From CAWAND01 sp963783335 (GTDB lineage Bacteria; Chloroflexota; Anaerolineae; Anaerolineales; E44-bin32), in the NCBI GenBank assembly GCA_963783335.1, contig CAWAND010000001.1, forward strand, positions 77,141 through 141,140: 64,000 nucleotides of DNA, given 5' to 3'. Below, in pieces: positions 1-9,052 of the stretch. Under the pieces are notes generated by a model that saw only the letters and a list, made by a program, of their open reading frames with translations, was not told where the DNA came from and made no database searches. The stretch's first letter is position 1, and each line of letters begins with the position of its first letter. The translations under genes and the position numbers were made by a program.

Positions 1-52
1 CGGCAATCTGGTCATTGGTCAGACCCTCGACCAACAGGGCCGGCACCTCTGC
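1..52 (-). pseudogene. LuxR-type HTH remnant, running off the left edge
   Basis: Read on the minus strand, the first 49 bases encode the core of a LuxR/NarL helix-turn-helix (LLVEGLTNDQIA), continuing beyond the window. Upstream the frame soon meets a stop at about 80-82, so no receiver or ATPase part is attached. The stretch is nearly identical to positions 58099-58147, where a longer remnant of the same domain lies. It is most likely a decayed fragment, but the C-terminal end is out of view. Confidence 0.55.
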
Positions 53-355
53 TAGCGGACGGTCAGGTCGCAACCGAGCTCAGGAGGCTGGCCGGCGGAC
101 CGGACGACGCCCCGGTTGGACTCGGCAGACAGGTTGGGGGGCATCGGTTCAGATTGGCAAACGGCGGACCCGGCAGATAAGGGCGTTGGTCGGATGGTGA
201 ACTGCTGCGCCCAGTTAGGGCTTGGGAAATGCAGCTCCGATCCTTGGGAGCGTTGTTGGCAGTTTTGCACAAGGAGTCATCAGAGTCTCCCCTCATGGGA
301 TTTGAACAATCCGCACAAGCTTGCGCTAGAGGGGTTCTTGATTAGGAAGGTGAGC
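53..355. other. Non-coding stretch, nothing recognised
   Basis: I see no convincing coding frame, RNA gene or strong hairpin here. Frames open on both strands are short and resemble no known family. Confidence 0.4.
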
Positions 356-1510
356 TCAATCCTTGTTCGCTCCTTCCTCTGGTGAGGGTCCGGCCGCAGT
401 GTTTACCACAGCACGATGCCCGAACTGATCCAGCGAGGCCATGTCTGTGGATGATTTCCTTGAATGGAGAGCAATCTCATGAGCCAAGTACTTGGCGTCC
501 CGGCCAACGCCCGGAATCAAGGCTGAGCTGGCCGCATACTGAAATGGAAGGCCCAAGAAATACATGCCGGGTTGTCTTTCGACGACGCCGCGCGAGTGCT
601 TCGGCTTCCCGTCTGAATTGAAGATGGGCAAGTCGATCCATCGGAAATCCAGGCCAAAACCGGTCGCCCAAATCACAACGTCGATGTCCAGGTTTGTGCC
701 GTCCGCAGTCGTAGGTTTGCCTTGCTCGACCCCCACCGTCCTTGGCAGGCGCTTGATTCCCGCTTCGGTGAAGTCGTGCTCCATGATGCCCTCGACCGGC
801 GTGCCTTTTGAAACCATCTTGCTGATCACCATTCGACCTATGGGGTTGCCTCTCGAGATGATCCGGTGGAGGGCGAAAAAGACAATGCCGGCAAGAGCGG
901 GATGGGGCGGCTTTGGCAGCATGCCTGGCGGTTTGCCCGAGAGGAACACCTTCCGTGAGGCTGCGAGCTCGAGCGCAATCTCAGCTCCGGAATTGCCGAC
1001 ACCAACAACCAATACATCGCCATCAGGCAGGTGGGTCGGGTTGCGGTATTCGCTGGAGTGGATCTGAAGAATGCTGGGGTCAAGACCGCCAGCGAAGGGT
1101 GGCACATAAGGCGTTCGTTCTGCCCCTGTGGCTACCACGACCTGGTCAGCCTTGAATGAGCGGTCGCCAGCCGTGATCTTGTACCGGATGCCATCCCGAC
1201 TCAAGCTTTCGACGTGTGTGTTCAACTGAACTGGAAGGTCAAAAGCGGCCGCGTAGGATTCAAGGTAGTCGGCCATCTCGTCCTTGGTAGGATAGCGATT
1301 CTGGTCTCCTGGAAAGGGTTTCCCAGGCAGCCGGCTGAACCGGGCCGGCGTAAACAGCTCCAGGCTATCGTAGCGCTTACGCCATTGATCGCCGATCCTC
1401 CGGCCCGCCTCGAGGATGACGAAATCGGTGCCTTGCTTGGCTAAGTGGTACCCCATTGCGAGGCCTGATTGGCTACCCCCGATGATCACTACGTCGTGAC
1501 TTGAGTCCAT
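356..1510 (-). CDS. FAD/NAD(P)-binding monooxygenase (CzcO/FMO-like)
   Basis: A cytoplasmic flavoprotein of about 384 residues. The N terminus has the FAD-binding Rossmann motif (VVIIGGSQSGLA). A second dinucleotide-binding motif (VLVVGVGNSGAEIALELA) lies near the middle, and the ATG motif of flavin monooxygenases follows (VVIWATGFGLD). This is the CzcO/YhiQ-type flavoprotein family, which oxidises small nucleophilic substrates with NADPH and O2; the substrate cannot be told from sequence. I chose the ATG at 1510 because a GGGAG ribosome-binding site precedes it and the Rossmann fold follows at once; an in-frame ATG at 1591 would add 27 unconserved residues. It lies 129 bp downstream of the MalT-like regulator on the same strand. 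Confidence 0.85.
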   Translation of the reverse strand: MDSSHDVVIIGGSQSGLAMGYHLAKQGTDFVILEAGRRIGDQWRKRYDSLELFTPARFSRLPGKPFPGDQNRYPTKDEMADYLESYAAAFDLPVQLNTHVESLSRDGIRYKITAGDRSFKADQVVVATGAERTPYVPPFAGGLDPSILQIHSSEYRNPTHLPDGDVLVVGVGNSGAEIALELAASRKVFLSGKPPGMLPKPPHPALAGIVFFALHRIISRGNPIGRMVISKMVSKGTPVEGIMEHDFTEAGIKRLPRTVGVEQGKPTTADGTNLDIDVVIWATGFGLDFRWIDLPIFNSDGKPKHSRGVVERQPGMYFLGLPFQYAASSALIPGVGRDAKYLAHEIALHSRKSSTDMASLDQFGHRAVVNTAAGPSPEEGANKD

Positions 1511-1639
1511 TTCCCGCTCCCATGCTGATCCATCCCTCAGGGTCGTCTGGGCCTTAGGATAGAACAGGGTGGGGAGCAGATCATGCCCCAAACGGGGTAT
1601 TCGCGCGGGGTATGTTGGCTGTAGAGGTGTGGGGTAGCT

Positions 1640-4300
1640 TTATTCGATGAGGCCGAGCTGGCGGGCTCGAGCCGCCGCCGCGGTGCGGCTCTTGACTCCT
1701 AGCTTGCCATAGATGTTGCTCAAGTGCTTCTTCACGGTGCCCGGAGAAATCACCAGTCTATCAGCTGTCTCTTGATTGGTCAGCCCAGTGGAGACCAGCT
1801 TCAAAACCTCTGCCTCGCGATCGCTGAGAGGTTCTGGGAGGCCCACCGGCGAAGCAGGGTCCAGCCCGAAGTGATCCTGAAAGCCCAGCAACAGCTCTTG
1901 ACCATAGGCAGGCAGCGCGTCGCGGTGGTCTGCCTCAAGCAGGATGCTCGCCATTGGAAGACCCAAGTCGATGAAGACACGTTTGTAACCATACAATTCA
2001 GCAAGACGTAATGGCCGATCAATCCCGGCAAGGGCCGCCGCTCTCTTGCCGAGCCGCCAATCTACCACGGCCCCAAGCGCCGCTGCTTCAGTCTCAATGC
2101 CGACCAGTCCATCCCGCCGGCTGGACCCTTCTTCAGCGTGCAGCATGCCTCTGGCACGGTCTAGGGAGGCCTTGTCGCCAGCGGCCATGAGGACGCGGGC
2201 GACGGCCAAACTCAAGAGCGGAGCTTGGTCCTTGCCGACCCGGCCCCATTGATCATTTACCCAGTCTTCGGCTTCCCGTTGCTCAGCCTTTGTAAGCCAC
2301 AGATCGACCTGAAGGCGATCCAGTTGCCCCTTCCATTGGGGGAGTTGGGATTGATCTAGCAACAAACGCGCTTTGTCCAGTTGAAAGGAGGCTGCCTCTA
2401 CGTCTTGCTGGACCAGGGCCAGCCGAGCTGTGGCCAGATGGCCGGCTATGCGCGCACTGACATCGCCTCCCAATTCTGCCCGCTGGAGACCTTTTTCAAC
2501 GTAGTTGGCTGCGCGGTCAAGCTGATTCCACTCGATCTGAATCTCCGCCAACCTGATAAAGATCCATCCCGTCAGAGGCAGCGGGAGCCCGCCCCAATTG
2601 GCGACGTTATCGATCTCGGCCAGGGCGTCTTCCCAGGACGCGGCCGCCTGCTTGAGATTGCCTCTTCGCATATCCAAGTCGGCCAGCGCGCCGTAGACGT
2701 GAACCGCCAGTTGATGGAACAGCGGTTTGTCTGTAAACCTCAGTACCTGTGCGTAGTTGTTGCGGGCGAGGTCCCATTGAGCGTTCTTGCGATAGGTGTC
2801 TCCAAGCACGATGTAGGTCATGGATTGAAAGAAAACGTCGTCGTCCGGGAGTTCCTTGAGTGCTTTGTTGGCCAACGTCTCGGCGACCTCCAGATCATTC
2901 CTGAAGCAGGCAATCCCGCAACGAACAGCGTTGGCTCTGGCCCGGACCAGCTGGTGCTCGAGGCGACGGTTTCCACCCAATTGTGTTTCGATGCGGTCGA
3001 GCAGAGCTTGTGCAGCATCCAACGCGCCGGATTGCAGCAAGTACCCGACTTTGGCGGTTGCCAGGATTGGATGGTTGTCCAACCATCCGGCTGGGATCGA
3101 ATCGAACCATGCCTTCAGGGTGGCAAACTCGCCCATCAAGAGCATACGGGGGACGAAGCGTTCGCAGACTTCGATTACCAGGGCCGGGTCGAGCGAGTCA
3201 ACGGCATGCCGAAAGGCTTGATGGGGAAAGTCATGGTTCGCAAGCCATCGGGCCGCATTGCTGTGCAGGCCCCGTACCTCTTCAGGGCTCAACCTTCGTT
3301 CAAGCTCCATGCGAAGGAAGTCACCGAACAGTGGCTGGTACCTATACCACTCTCCCTGCTGGTCCAAAGGCTCGGTGAACACCCCGTCTTGCTCCAGGGT
3401 TTCCAGCACAGATTGGGAACCATCGCCGTTCGTGATCGCATCGCACAACCCCTCGCAAAGGCGCGCCACGATGGATGTCTTGAGCAAGAACGTGCGAAGC
3501 TGATCGGGCAGATGCGAGAACACATCCTGCCGGAAATAGTCCGCGATGAAGCGCTGAGACCCTTCCAGTGTAGGCACCTGGGATTGTGGTGACCTCAGCA
3601 GACTCAGACCGGCAAGCTGCAAGGCGGCTGCCCATCCCTCGGTGGCTTCGTGCAAAGCTTCGACCTGGGGCGAATTCAGTTCGAGCCCCATTTGTCGCAG
3701 CAATTGATCCACTTCCGGCAATGTGAAACCGAGCGTCCGGGACCCGATCTCTCCAAGCACCCCGTGGCCCCGGTACCGGGCAATGGCCAGCGGTGGAAGC
3801 GTTCGGGAGGCGACTGCCCAGTGGAGCGGTGCTGGAGAATTCTCGATCAACGAATCCAAGGCTTCTTCTGCTGGGCCGTCCTGGATGTGATGGTAGTCAT
3901 CGATTACAAAGACAAGGGGATTGCTGCTGGACGCGGCGGTGTTCAGGAAGACAGTCGCAGCCTGGGCACCATCCGGATCTCGTGATCCAAGCACCATGTC
4001 AAGGGGCGTCCCAGCCAACTCGGGCTGGAAGGCACGCCAGGAGGCAAACAGGTGTCTAAGAAGGGACAGCGGGGCGAGGATAGTGTCGGAGGCACTGAGC
4101 CATCCGACCGGTGTTGTGGTGGCGCGCGCCCAATCTGCGATGGCGCTGCTCTTGCCGTAGCCTGCCGGTGCCAAGAGCAGGGTGAGTTTGTTCGACAGAA
4201 TGTCCTGCTCTAGCCGTTGAGTGATTCGGGGTCGCTCGATGTGATACCGGGTCGGGGCAGGGATCTGAATCTTGCTCTTCAGGATGAGAGGATCGATCAT
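1640..4300 (-). CDS. MalT-like LuxR-family transcriptional regulator with STAND ATPase
   Basis: An 886-residue signal-transduction ATPase regulator. An N-terminal NTPase domain carries Walker A (APAGYGKSS, residues 44-52) and a Walker B-like FVIDDYHH around residue 130. A long TPR-like helical region follows (about 400-780), then a LuxR HTH (about 820-886, with LTNQETADRLVISPGTVKKH). In the MalT/STAND family, ligand binding drives ATP-dependent oligomerisation and promoter activation. The inducer here is unknown. It probably controls the monooxygenase downstream on the same strand. The length matches the family (about 900 residues) and the frame is intact. Confidence 0.88.
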   Translation of the reverse strand: MIDPLILKSKIQIPAPTRYHIERPRITQRLEQDILSNKLTLLLAPAGYGKSSAIADWARATTTPVGWLSASDTILAPLSLLRHLFASWRAFQPELAGTPLDMVLGSRDPDGAQAATVFLNTAASSSNPLVFVIDDYHHIQDGPAEEALDSLIENSPAPLHWAVASRTLPPLAIARYRGHGVLGEIGSRTLGFTLPEVDQLLRQMGLELNSPQVEALHEATEGWAAALQLAGLSLLRSPQSQVPTLEGSQRFIADYFRQDVFSHLPDQLRTFLLKTSIVARLCEGLCDAITNGDGSQSVLETLEQDGVFTEPLDQQGEWYRYQPLFGDFLRMELERRLSPEEVRGLHSNAARWLANHDFPHQAFRHAVDSLDPALVIEVCERFVPRMLLMGEFATLKAWFDSIPAGWLDNHPILATAKVGYLLQSGALDAAQALLDRIETQLGGNRRLEHQLVRARANAVRCGIACFRNDLEVAETLANKALKELPDDDVFFQSMTYIVLGDTYRKNAQWDLARNNYAQVLRFTDKPLFHQLAVHVYGALADLDMRRGNLKQAAASWEDALAEIDNVANWGGLPLPLTGWIFIRLAEIQIEWNQLDRAANYVEKGLQRAELGGDVSARIAGHLATARLALVQQDVEAASFQLDKARLLLDQSQLPQWKGQLDRLQVDLWLTKAEQREAEDWVNDQWGRVGKDQAPLLSLAVARVLMAAGDKASLDRARGMLHAEEGSSRRDGLVGIETEAAALGAVVDWRLGKRAAALAGIDRPLRLAELYGYKRVFIDLGLPMASILLEADHRDALPAYGQELLLGFQDHFGLDPASPVGLPEPLSDREAEVLKLVSTGLTNQETADRLVISPGTVKKHLSNIYGKLGVKSRTAAAARARQLGLIE

Positions 4301-5195
4301 CAGGGGAATTCCCTAATTCCGGTCGGATTGGAAGTCGGCAGTGAGGGGCGTCGGTGGGTAGAAAGAGATTTCGGACCCAGCCGCGATTATACCAATCGCA
4401 TACGGCGGCTTCCTGGGGCCCCATGATGTGGATGGGGTAGACGAAGTCAGGGGTTGACCAGAGCGAGGTTTCTGGGCTGAGGATTAGGCTGTTGCGCCTC
4501 TTTGGGATGTAGTCGATGGCGGTTCAGCGGAAGCCTCAGGAGAGGGGCAATGAAGCAATTCGAGGCGTACAAAGAGCTACGTATCGGTCGCGGTGATTAC
4601 ACCACCCCTGAGACGGCGTTGTTCAAGACCCTTGCCTAGAGGCGACGACGGGATGCGCCCTTCGGCTACGCCTCAGGACGCTTCGCGGAACCCGTGATGG
4701 AGGTTTTGCAAACTCTTGCATGCCTTTCGGCAGATCCCGTCTAAGGGTTATGGAGTGGTCCACTTTCTTTTCGATCAAGAACTCTTGCCTGCCGATTTTG
4801 ACCAGGCAGCGGACGACAAGTGAACGTACTACCGATCAGCGCAAGTCTGCTTCACATGATTTGGGGTGGCAAGCTCAAGTGGGGCTATGCAGGCATGGAT
4901 CCGCCCATGCAAGCCATCCTGTCGAAGATGCAGACAAATGCTGTGTGCAGTCCATCGTGGCGGGAGTCGGAACCAGCCGGCGTACAACTGTCTGCCGATG
5001 AGGCAGATCAAGGCGCCGAGCAACGCGGCGAGCCGGTTAGAGCGCAGACGCTTGGTCGAGATGGCCGCCTCCGCATGGCGCAGGTCGGACCGAATGCGTA
5101 GCTTGTGCCCAGAAGAGCGTCCCCCGCCACGTGTCACAAACCCAGACATGACATTTGTCGATTGCATTGATTCTCATCTTCTGCTAATGTGTAAA
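4301..5195. other. Intergenic region with tRNA-Cys-derived repeat
   Basis: No gene is visible between the divergent MalT-like and LacI genes. The first 300 bp show nothing recognisable. From about 4600 to 4800 lies copy 1 of the tRNA-Cys-derived repeat, listed separately. The rest is presumably promoter space for the two divergent regulators. Confidence 0.5.
4639..4800 (-). repeat. tRNA-Cys-derived repeat, copy 1 (3' tRNA fragment plus tail)
   Basis: On the minus strand the acceptor 3' strand, T arm and anticodon arm of tRNA-Cys are recognisable at 4639-4719, but the D arm and 5' acceptor strand are missing. The T loop is split by an insert of about 30 bp (4654-4688) related to a CCTTCGGCTnCGCCTCAGGA palindromic repeat. 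The anticodon arm is degraded. The tail 4720-4800 matches the tails of copies 4 and 5. The sequence just left, at about 4614-4636, resembles half of the terminator that follows the intact tRNA-Cys gene. Confidence 0.75.
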
Positions 5196-5230
5196 CGATA
5201 CCGGGAACGATAACGGGAACGATAACGGGC
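5196..5230 (+). promoter_or_regulatory. Three tandem 12-bp repeats abutting the lacI-type start codon
   Basis: The unit CGATAACGGGAA occurs three times head to tail at 5196-5207 (one mismatch), 5208-5219 and 5220-5231, ending at the start ATG. Phased direct repeats upstream of a regulator gene suggest autoregulatory binding, although LacI-family operators are usually palindromes. Replication slippage is the alternative. Confidence 0.45.
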
Positions 5231-6298
5231 ATGAAACGCATTGGCCGAGCCACAATTAAGCAAGTTGCATCGGCAGCCGGCGTCTCAACGCAGACCGTAT
5301 CGCGTGTGATCAATGACCGACCGGATGTCTCTCGCCAGACCAGGGAGCGAGTGAAACAGGTCATCGATCAGCTGGGGTATCAGCCCAGTGCCGTTGCCCG
5401 GAGTTTGATTCGTCAACGCAGCTACACCCTGGGTGTCGTCACGGCGGGGTTGAAGTTCATCGGTCCGTCTCGTACCCTCAGCGGTATCACCAGCGCAGCC
5501 GAAAGGGCGGGGTACTCGCTTCTGCTTCAGGAGCTGGGCCGTTTCAATCCTGAGGAGATGGCGACGGTCTTCCAGAGGTTGGTTTCCCACCAGGTCGATG
5601 GGGTCATTTGGGCGGTGCCCGAAGTCGGTGAGAACCTGCGATGGATCAATGATCCCTCCCTGGACCTGGGAATCCCCGTTGTCTATCTGACCATCCACTC
5701 GCGCAAGGCAATCAACATCGTCTCAATTGACAACTATCTTGGTGGACAGCTCGCCATGACGCACCTGATCGAGCAGGGTTATGAGCGAATTGGTCACATT
5801 TCGGGTCCCTTGGATTGGTGGGAGGCTCGTGAGCGCAAGGCGGCCTGGCGTGAGGGTCTCAAGCAAGCCCAGCTTCCCTACGAGGAGGAATACTGCGTGG
5901 AGGGGACTTGGTCTTCTCGAAGTGGTGCCCGGGAGATCAAGCGTCTCATTGAGCAGTACCCAGAGATGGATGCCGTGTTTGCGGCCAACGATCAAATGGC
6001 TTTGGGTGTGCTGCAGTATGCCTGTCAATCCGGAATTCGAATTCCCGATGACCTGGGCGTTGTCGGGTTCGACGATATTCCAGAGTCTGAATTCTTCTGG
6101 CCCCCGCTGACAACCGTCCAGCAGGATCAAAACAACCTTGGTGAAGTTGCGATCGAAGAAATCATCAAGATCATCGAATCTGAATACGACGAACGTGATC
6201 CGGTTCGGCCGAAGGCCATACTGCTAGCCCCAACTTTAGTTGCAAGGCAAAGTTCCATGAAGGGGATGGGGCAAGAAGGAGGTGGAGCTGAGACATAA
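5231..6298 (+). CDS. LacI-family transcriptional regulator of the arabinose locus
   Basis: A 355-residue repressor or activator. The N-terminal LacI helix-turn-helix spans residues 8-28 (TIKQVASAAGVSTQTVSRVI) and includes the hinge-type AVARSL segment near residue 57. A periplasmic-binding-like sensor domain fills the rest (VVGFDDIPESEF near residue 275 is typical). It stands first in a collinear cluster with the importer and arabinose catabolic genes, so L-arabinose or an arabinoside is the likely effector (inference). The start is set by the ATG at 5231, directly after the 12-bp tandem repeats; there is no strong Shine-Dalgarno. Confidence 0.9.
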   Translation: MKRIGRATIKQVASAAGVSTQTVSRVINDRPDVSRQTRERVKQVIDQLGYQPSAVARSLIRQRSYTLGVVTAGLKFIGPSRTLSGITSAAERAGYSLLLQELGRFNPEEMATVFQRLVSHQVDGVIWAVPEVGENLRWINDPSLDLGIPVVYLTIHSRKAINIVSIDNYLGGQLAMTHLIEQGYERIGHISGPLDWWEARERKAAWREGLKQAQLPYEEEYCVEGTWSSRSGAREIKRLIEQYPEMDAVFAANDQMALGVLQYACQSGIRIPDDLGVVGFDDIPESEFFWPPLTTVQQDQNNLGEVAIEEIIKIIESEYDERDPVRPKAILLAPTLVARQSSMKGMGQEGGGAET

Positions 6299-6424
6299 CC
6301 ATCGTGGGGAAATGAGGTGCCGGTCTGGCTGTCGAGCCATGTAGGCGGGCACCTCGGCCAGAGCGAATCAGCTGACTCAATCCTCGAATCGCTTTGCGCA
6401 CACAAACTAGAAGGAGAAGACGTC

Positions 6425-7417
6425 ATGTTCAGTTGGAAGAAGCTCGCGTTTCTGTTCATCGTTACCTCGATGATCCTGGCTGCCTGCGGTGGTGGTGGAG
6501 CTGCTCCTGCCTCGGATGAATCATCCTGTGCACCTAACTGCACCTATGCCGACATGGTGCTCTGCTATCCACAGCTCGGCGCCGAGAGCGACTGGCGGAC
6601 GGCGAACACGGCTTCAATCAAGGAAACCGCAGATACGCTTGGCATCAAGCAGCTGGTCTTCTCAGATGCCCAGCAGAAGCAGGAGAACCAGATTTCGGCC
6701 GTCCGGTCTTGCATCGCCCAAGGGGTGGATGTGATCGCTTTGCCCCCGGTGGTTGAGGATGGCTGGGAAGCTGTCCTGACCGAGGCCAAGAACGCCGGCA
6801 TTCCGGTCATCATCGTTGACCGCAGCGTGAGTGCAGATCCGTCCCTCTACGCCACCCACATCGGCTCCGACATGGTGCTGGAGGGCGAGCGGGCGGCTGC
6901 TGAGTTCAACAAGATGATGCCCGACGGTGGTGCCCTTCTTGAGCTGTCTGGCACGACCGGATCCGGCGCCGCAGTTGGCCGCGCCGAAGGCTTCCGCAAT
7001 AAGCTGGATGACAATATCAAGATCCTTGATTCCCAAACCGGCAACTTCACCCGTGCAGAGGCGCTGCCCGTCATGCAGGCCTTCCTGCAGAAATACAAAC
7101 CAGGGGAAGACTTCCAGGGGATCTTCATCCACAACGATGACATGGGGATCGGAGCCATTGAGGCTCTGAAGGCCGCTGGTGTCAAGCCCGGCGAGCTGGA
7201 CATCGTTTCCGTCGACGGAACACGTGGCGGATTTCAGGCCATGGTCGATGGTTGGTTCCAGGCTGACGTCGAGTGCAACCCACTGCTTGGGCCGCAGGTC
7301 TATGAACTCGCCCTCAAGCTGATGAATGGCCAACCTGTGGATCGCGAAATCCTCACCAACGAGACCGTGTACTATCCCGACAAAGCGGCTGAGCTCTTGC
7401 CGTCACGCCAGTACTAA
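6425..7417 (+). CDS. Sugar ABC transporter substrate-binding lipoprotein (YtfQ-like)
   Basis: A 330-residue secreted lipoprotein with a lysine-rich N terminus, hydrophobic stretch and lipobox LAAC (Cys21). The mature part is a type I periplasmic-binding protein resembling YtfQ (galactofuranose) and the Shewanella arabinose-binding AraU protein, with segments such as IDIVSVDGTRGG and VIIVDRSV. Anchored outside the membrane, it would deliver pentofuranose or hexofuranose to the permeases. The start at 6425 follows AAGGAGAAG with good spacing; an upstream in-frame codon at 6317 would bury the signal peptide. Gene order and neighbours point to L-arabinose as substrate. Confidence 0.9.
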   Translation: MFSWKKLAFLFIVTSMILAACGGGGAAPASDESSCAPNCTYADMVLCYPQLGAESDWRTANTASIKETADTLGIKQLVFSDAQQKQENQISAVRSCIAQGVDVIALPPVVEDGWEAVLTEAKNAGIPVIIVDRSVSADPSLYATHIGSDMVLEGERAAAEFNKMMPDGGALLELSGTTGSGAAVGRAEGFRNKLDDNIKILDSQTGNFTRAEALPVMQAFLQKYKPGEDFQGIFIHNDDMGIGAIEALKAAGVKPGELDIVSVDGTRGGFQAMVDGWFQADVECNPLLGPQVYELALKLMNGQPVDREILTNETVYYPDKAAELLPSRQY

Positions 7418-7468
7418 GCCGGACCTACCAGCGTGAGGTTGAGACTCACACACGGGGACTAGCCTAGT

Positions 7469-7508
7469 GGATAGAGAAGCGGTGCATGAATGCTCCGCTT
7501 CTCTATCC
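7469..7508 (+). promoter_or_regulatory. Intercistronic 14-bp perfect stem-loop
   Basis: GGATAGAGAAGCGG (7469-7482) and its exact complement (7495-7508) enclose a 12-nt loop. No U-tract follows, so it is not a classical terminator. Its place between the binding-protein gene and the ATPase gene is typical of hairpins that stabilise the upstream mRNA or reduce downstream transcription, giving excess binding protein. The hairpin ends 20 bases before the ATPase start. Confidence 0.7.
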
Positions 7509-7528
7509 CAGTCCATCCCGGTCAGGGT

Positions 7529-9052
7529 ATGACCATGAACGATGAACAAATCGTCGTGAAGATGACGGATATCACCAAATCCTTTCCCGGGGTGCTGGCC
7601 CTGGAGCATGTGGACTTCTCCCTGCGGCGGGGTGAAATCCACGCCTTGATGGGCGAGAACGGAGCCGGAAAGTCCACGCTCATTAAGGTTCTGACCGGTG
7701 TCGAACAAGTGGATGCTGGCACGATTGAGCTGGAGGGAGACGTTGTTCACGTTCGTTCCCCTCGACATTCCCAGGAACTTGGCATCAGCACCGTATATCA
7801 GGAAGTGAACCTCTGCACCAACATCTCCGTCGCTGAAAACATCATGCTGGGGCGGGAACCTGCGCGCTTTGGCACCATACACTGGGCCAGGATGAATGAA
7901 CTGGCACGAAAGTCTATCAAGCGCTTGAACATAGATGTCGACGTAACTCGGCCGCTGGGGGACTACTCCGTAGCAATCCAGCAAATGATCGCCATCACAC
8001 GGGCGCTCGAAATCCTATCCGCCAAAGTCCTGATCCTGGATGAACCTACATCCAGCTTGGATGTTCACGAAACCAACTTGCTCTTCGACGCGATGCGCAA
8101 GCTGAAGGGCGAGGGTATCGGCATTATCTTCATTACACATTTCTTGGGCCAGGTCTATCAGGTCGCTGACCGGATCACCGTTCTGCGCAATGGAAAGCTG
8201 GTGGGGACATATGAAGCCGCTTCCTTGCCACGCGTGGAGCTGGTAGCGGCCATGCTTGGACGCAGCATGACAGAATTGGACGCTATCTCGAGAGTCAGAT
8301 CAGAGGGCGAAGAGCAGAAGGAAAGACAGCATCTGGTCGAGGCCAGAGGTTTGGGTTTGACCAACAAGATCGAACCGCTGGACCTCGACCTGAACGCTAA
8401 TGAGGTCTTGGGCATTGCCGGTTTGCTGGGCTCCGGACGCACGGACCTGGCGGGCATGATCTTCGGTATCGACGCGCCTGACAAAGGGTCCCTTGTCGTG
8501 GACGGGGAGAAGGCGGACAAGGTCTCTCCCCAGCAATCTCTGAAGCGCGGAATCGCGCTTTGTCCGGAGGATCGAAAGGCGGAAGGTATTGTGGGCGACC
8601 TGACCATCCGCGAAAACATCATTCTGGCGCTGCAGGCCCGATACGGGTGGTTTAGGTTCATCTCCGTTCAGAAACAGCACGAGATCGCTGATGAGTACAT
8701 CCAACTTCTGGGGATCGTGACACCCTCTGCTGACCAATTGGTGAAGAATCTGAGTGGCGGGAACCAGCAGAAGGTCATCGTGGCGCGTTGGCTGGCCACG
8801 AATCCCAAGGTGCTAATTTTGGACGAACCAACCCGAGGGATCGACGTCGGAGCCAAAGCCGAGATCCAGCGACTGGTCATGAATCTGGCAGAGGAAGGAA
8901 AGTCGTGTGTTTTCATCTCCTCTGAATTGGAAGAAGTCTTGCGCGTTAGCAATCGAATCGCGGTCCTAAGAGACCGGAGGAAGGTGGCCGAATACGAGGG
9001 CGACGTGGATGATGCCACCATCATCCATACCATGGCGGGTGGCGAAGCATGA
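7529..9052 (+). CDS. Sugar ABC transporter ATPase, two fused nucleotide-binding domains (YtfR/RbsA-like)
   Basis: About 507 residues with two ABC domains. The first has Walker A GENGAGKST (residues 42-50), a divergent signature (YSVAIQQMIAITRA) and Walker B ILDEPTSSLD. The second has the reduced Walker A typical of this family (GLLGSGRTDL), then NLSGGNQQKVIVARW and ILDEPTRGIDVG. These cytoplasmic proteins energise the paired permeases of ribose/galactofuranose-type importers. I chose the ATG at 7529; 7535 is also possible and 7490 lies inside the upstream hairpin. The stop overlaps the next start (ATGA), implying translational coupling. Confidence 0.92.
   Translation: MTMNDEQIVVKMTDITKSFPGVLALEHVDFSLRRGEIHALMGENGAGKSTLIKVLTGVEQVDAGTIELEGDVVHVRSPRHSQELGISTVYQEVNLCTNISVAENIMLGREPARFGTIHWARMNELARKSIKRLNIDVDVTRPLGDYSVAIQQMIAITRALEILSAKVLILDEPTSSLDVHETNLLFDAMRKLKGEGIGIIFITHFLGQVYQVADRITVLRNGKLVGTYEAASLPRVELVAAMLGRSMTELDAISRVRSEGEEQKERQHLVEARGLGLTNKIEPLDLDLNANEVLGIAGLLGSGRTDLAGMIFGIDAPDKGSLVVDGEKADKVSPQQSLKRGIALCPEDRKAEGIVGDLTIRENIILALQARYGWFRFISVQKQHEIADEYIQLLGIVTPSADQLVKNLSGGNQQKVIVARWLATNPKVLILDEPTRGIDVGAKAEIQRLVMNLAEEGKSCVFISSELEEVLRVSNRIAVLRDRRKVAEYEGDVDDATIIHTMAGGEA

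Noticed and set aside
2381..3592. 403-residue plus-strand open frame
   Set aside because: It lies wholly antisense to the MalT-like gene, whose motifs are clear; the plus-strand translation has no recognisable domain.
5196..5231. CRISPR-like array
   Set aside because: Units are 12 bp with no spacers; no cas gene occurs in the window. No other regularly spaced repeats with unique spacers were found.
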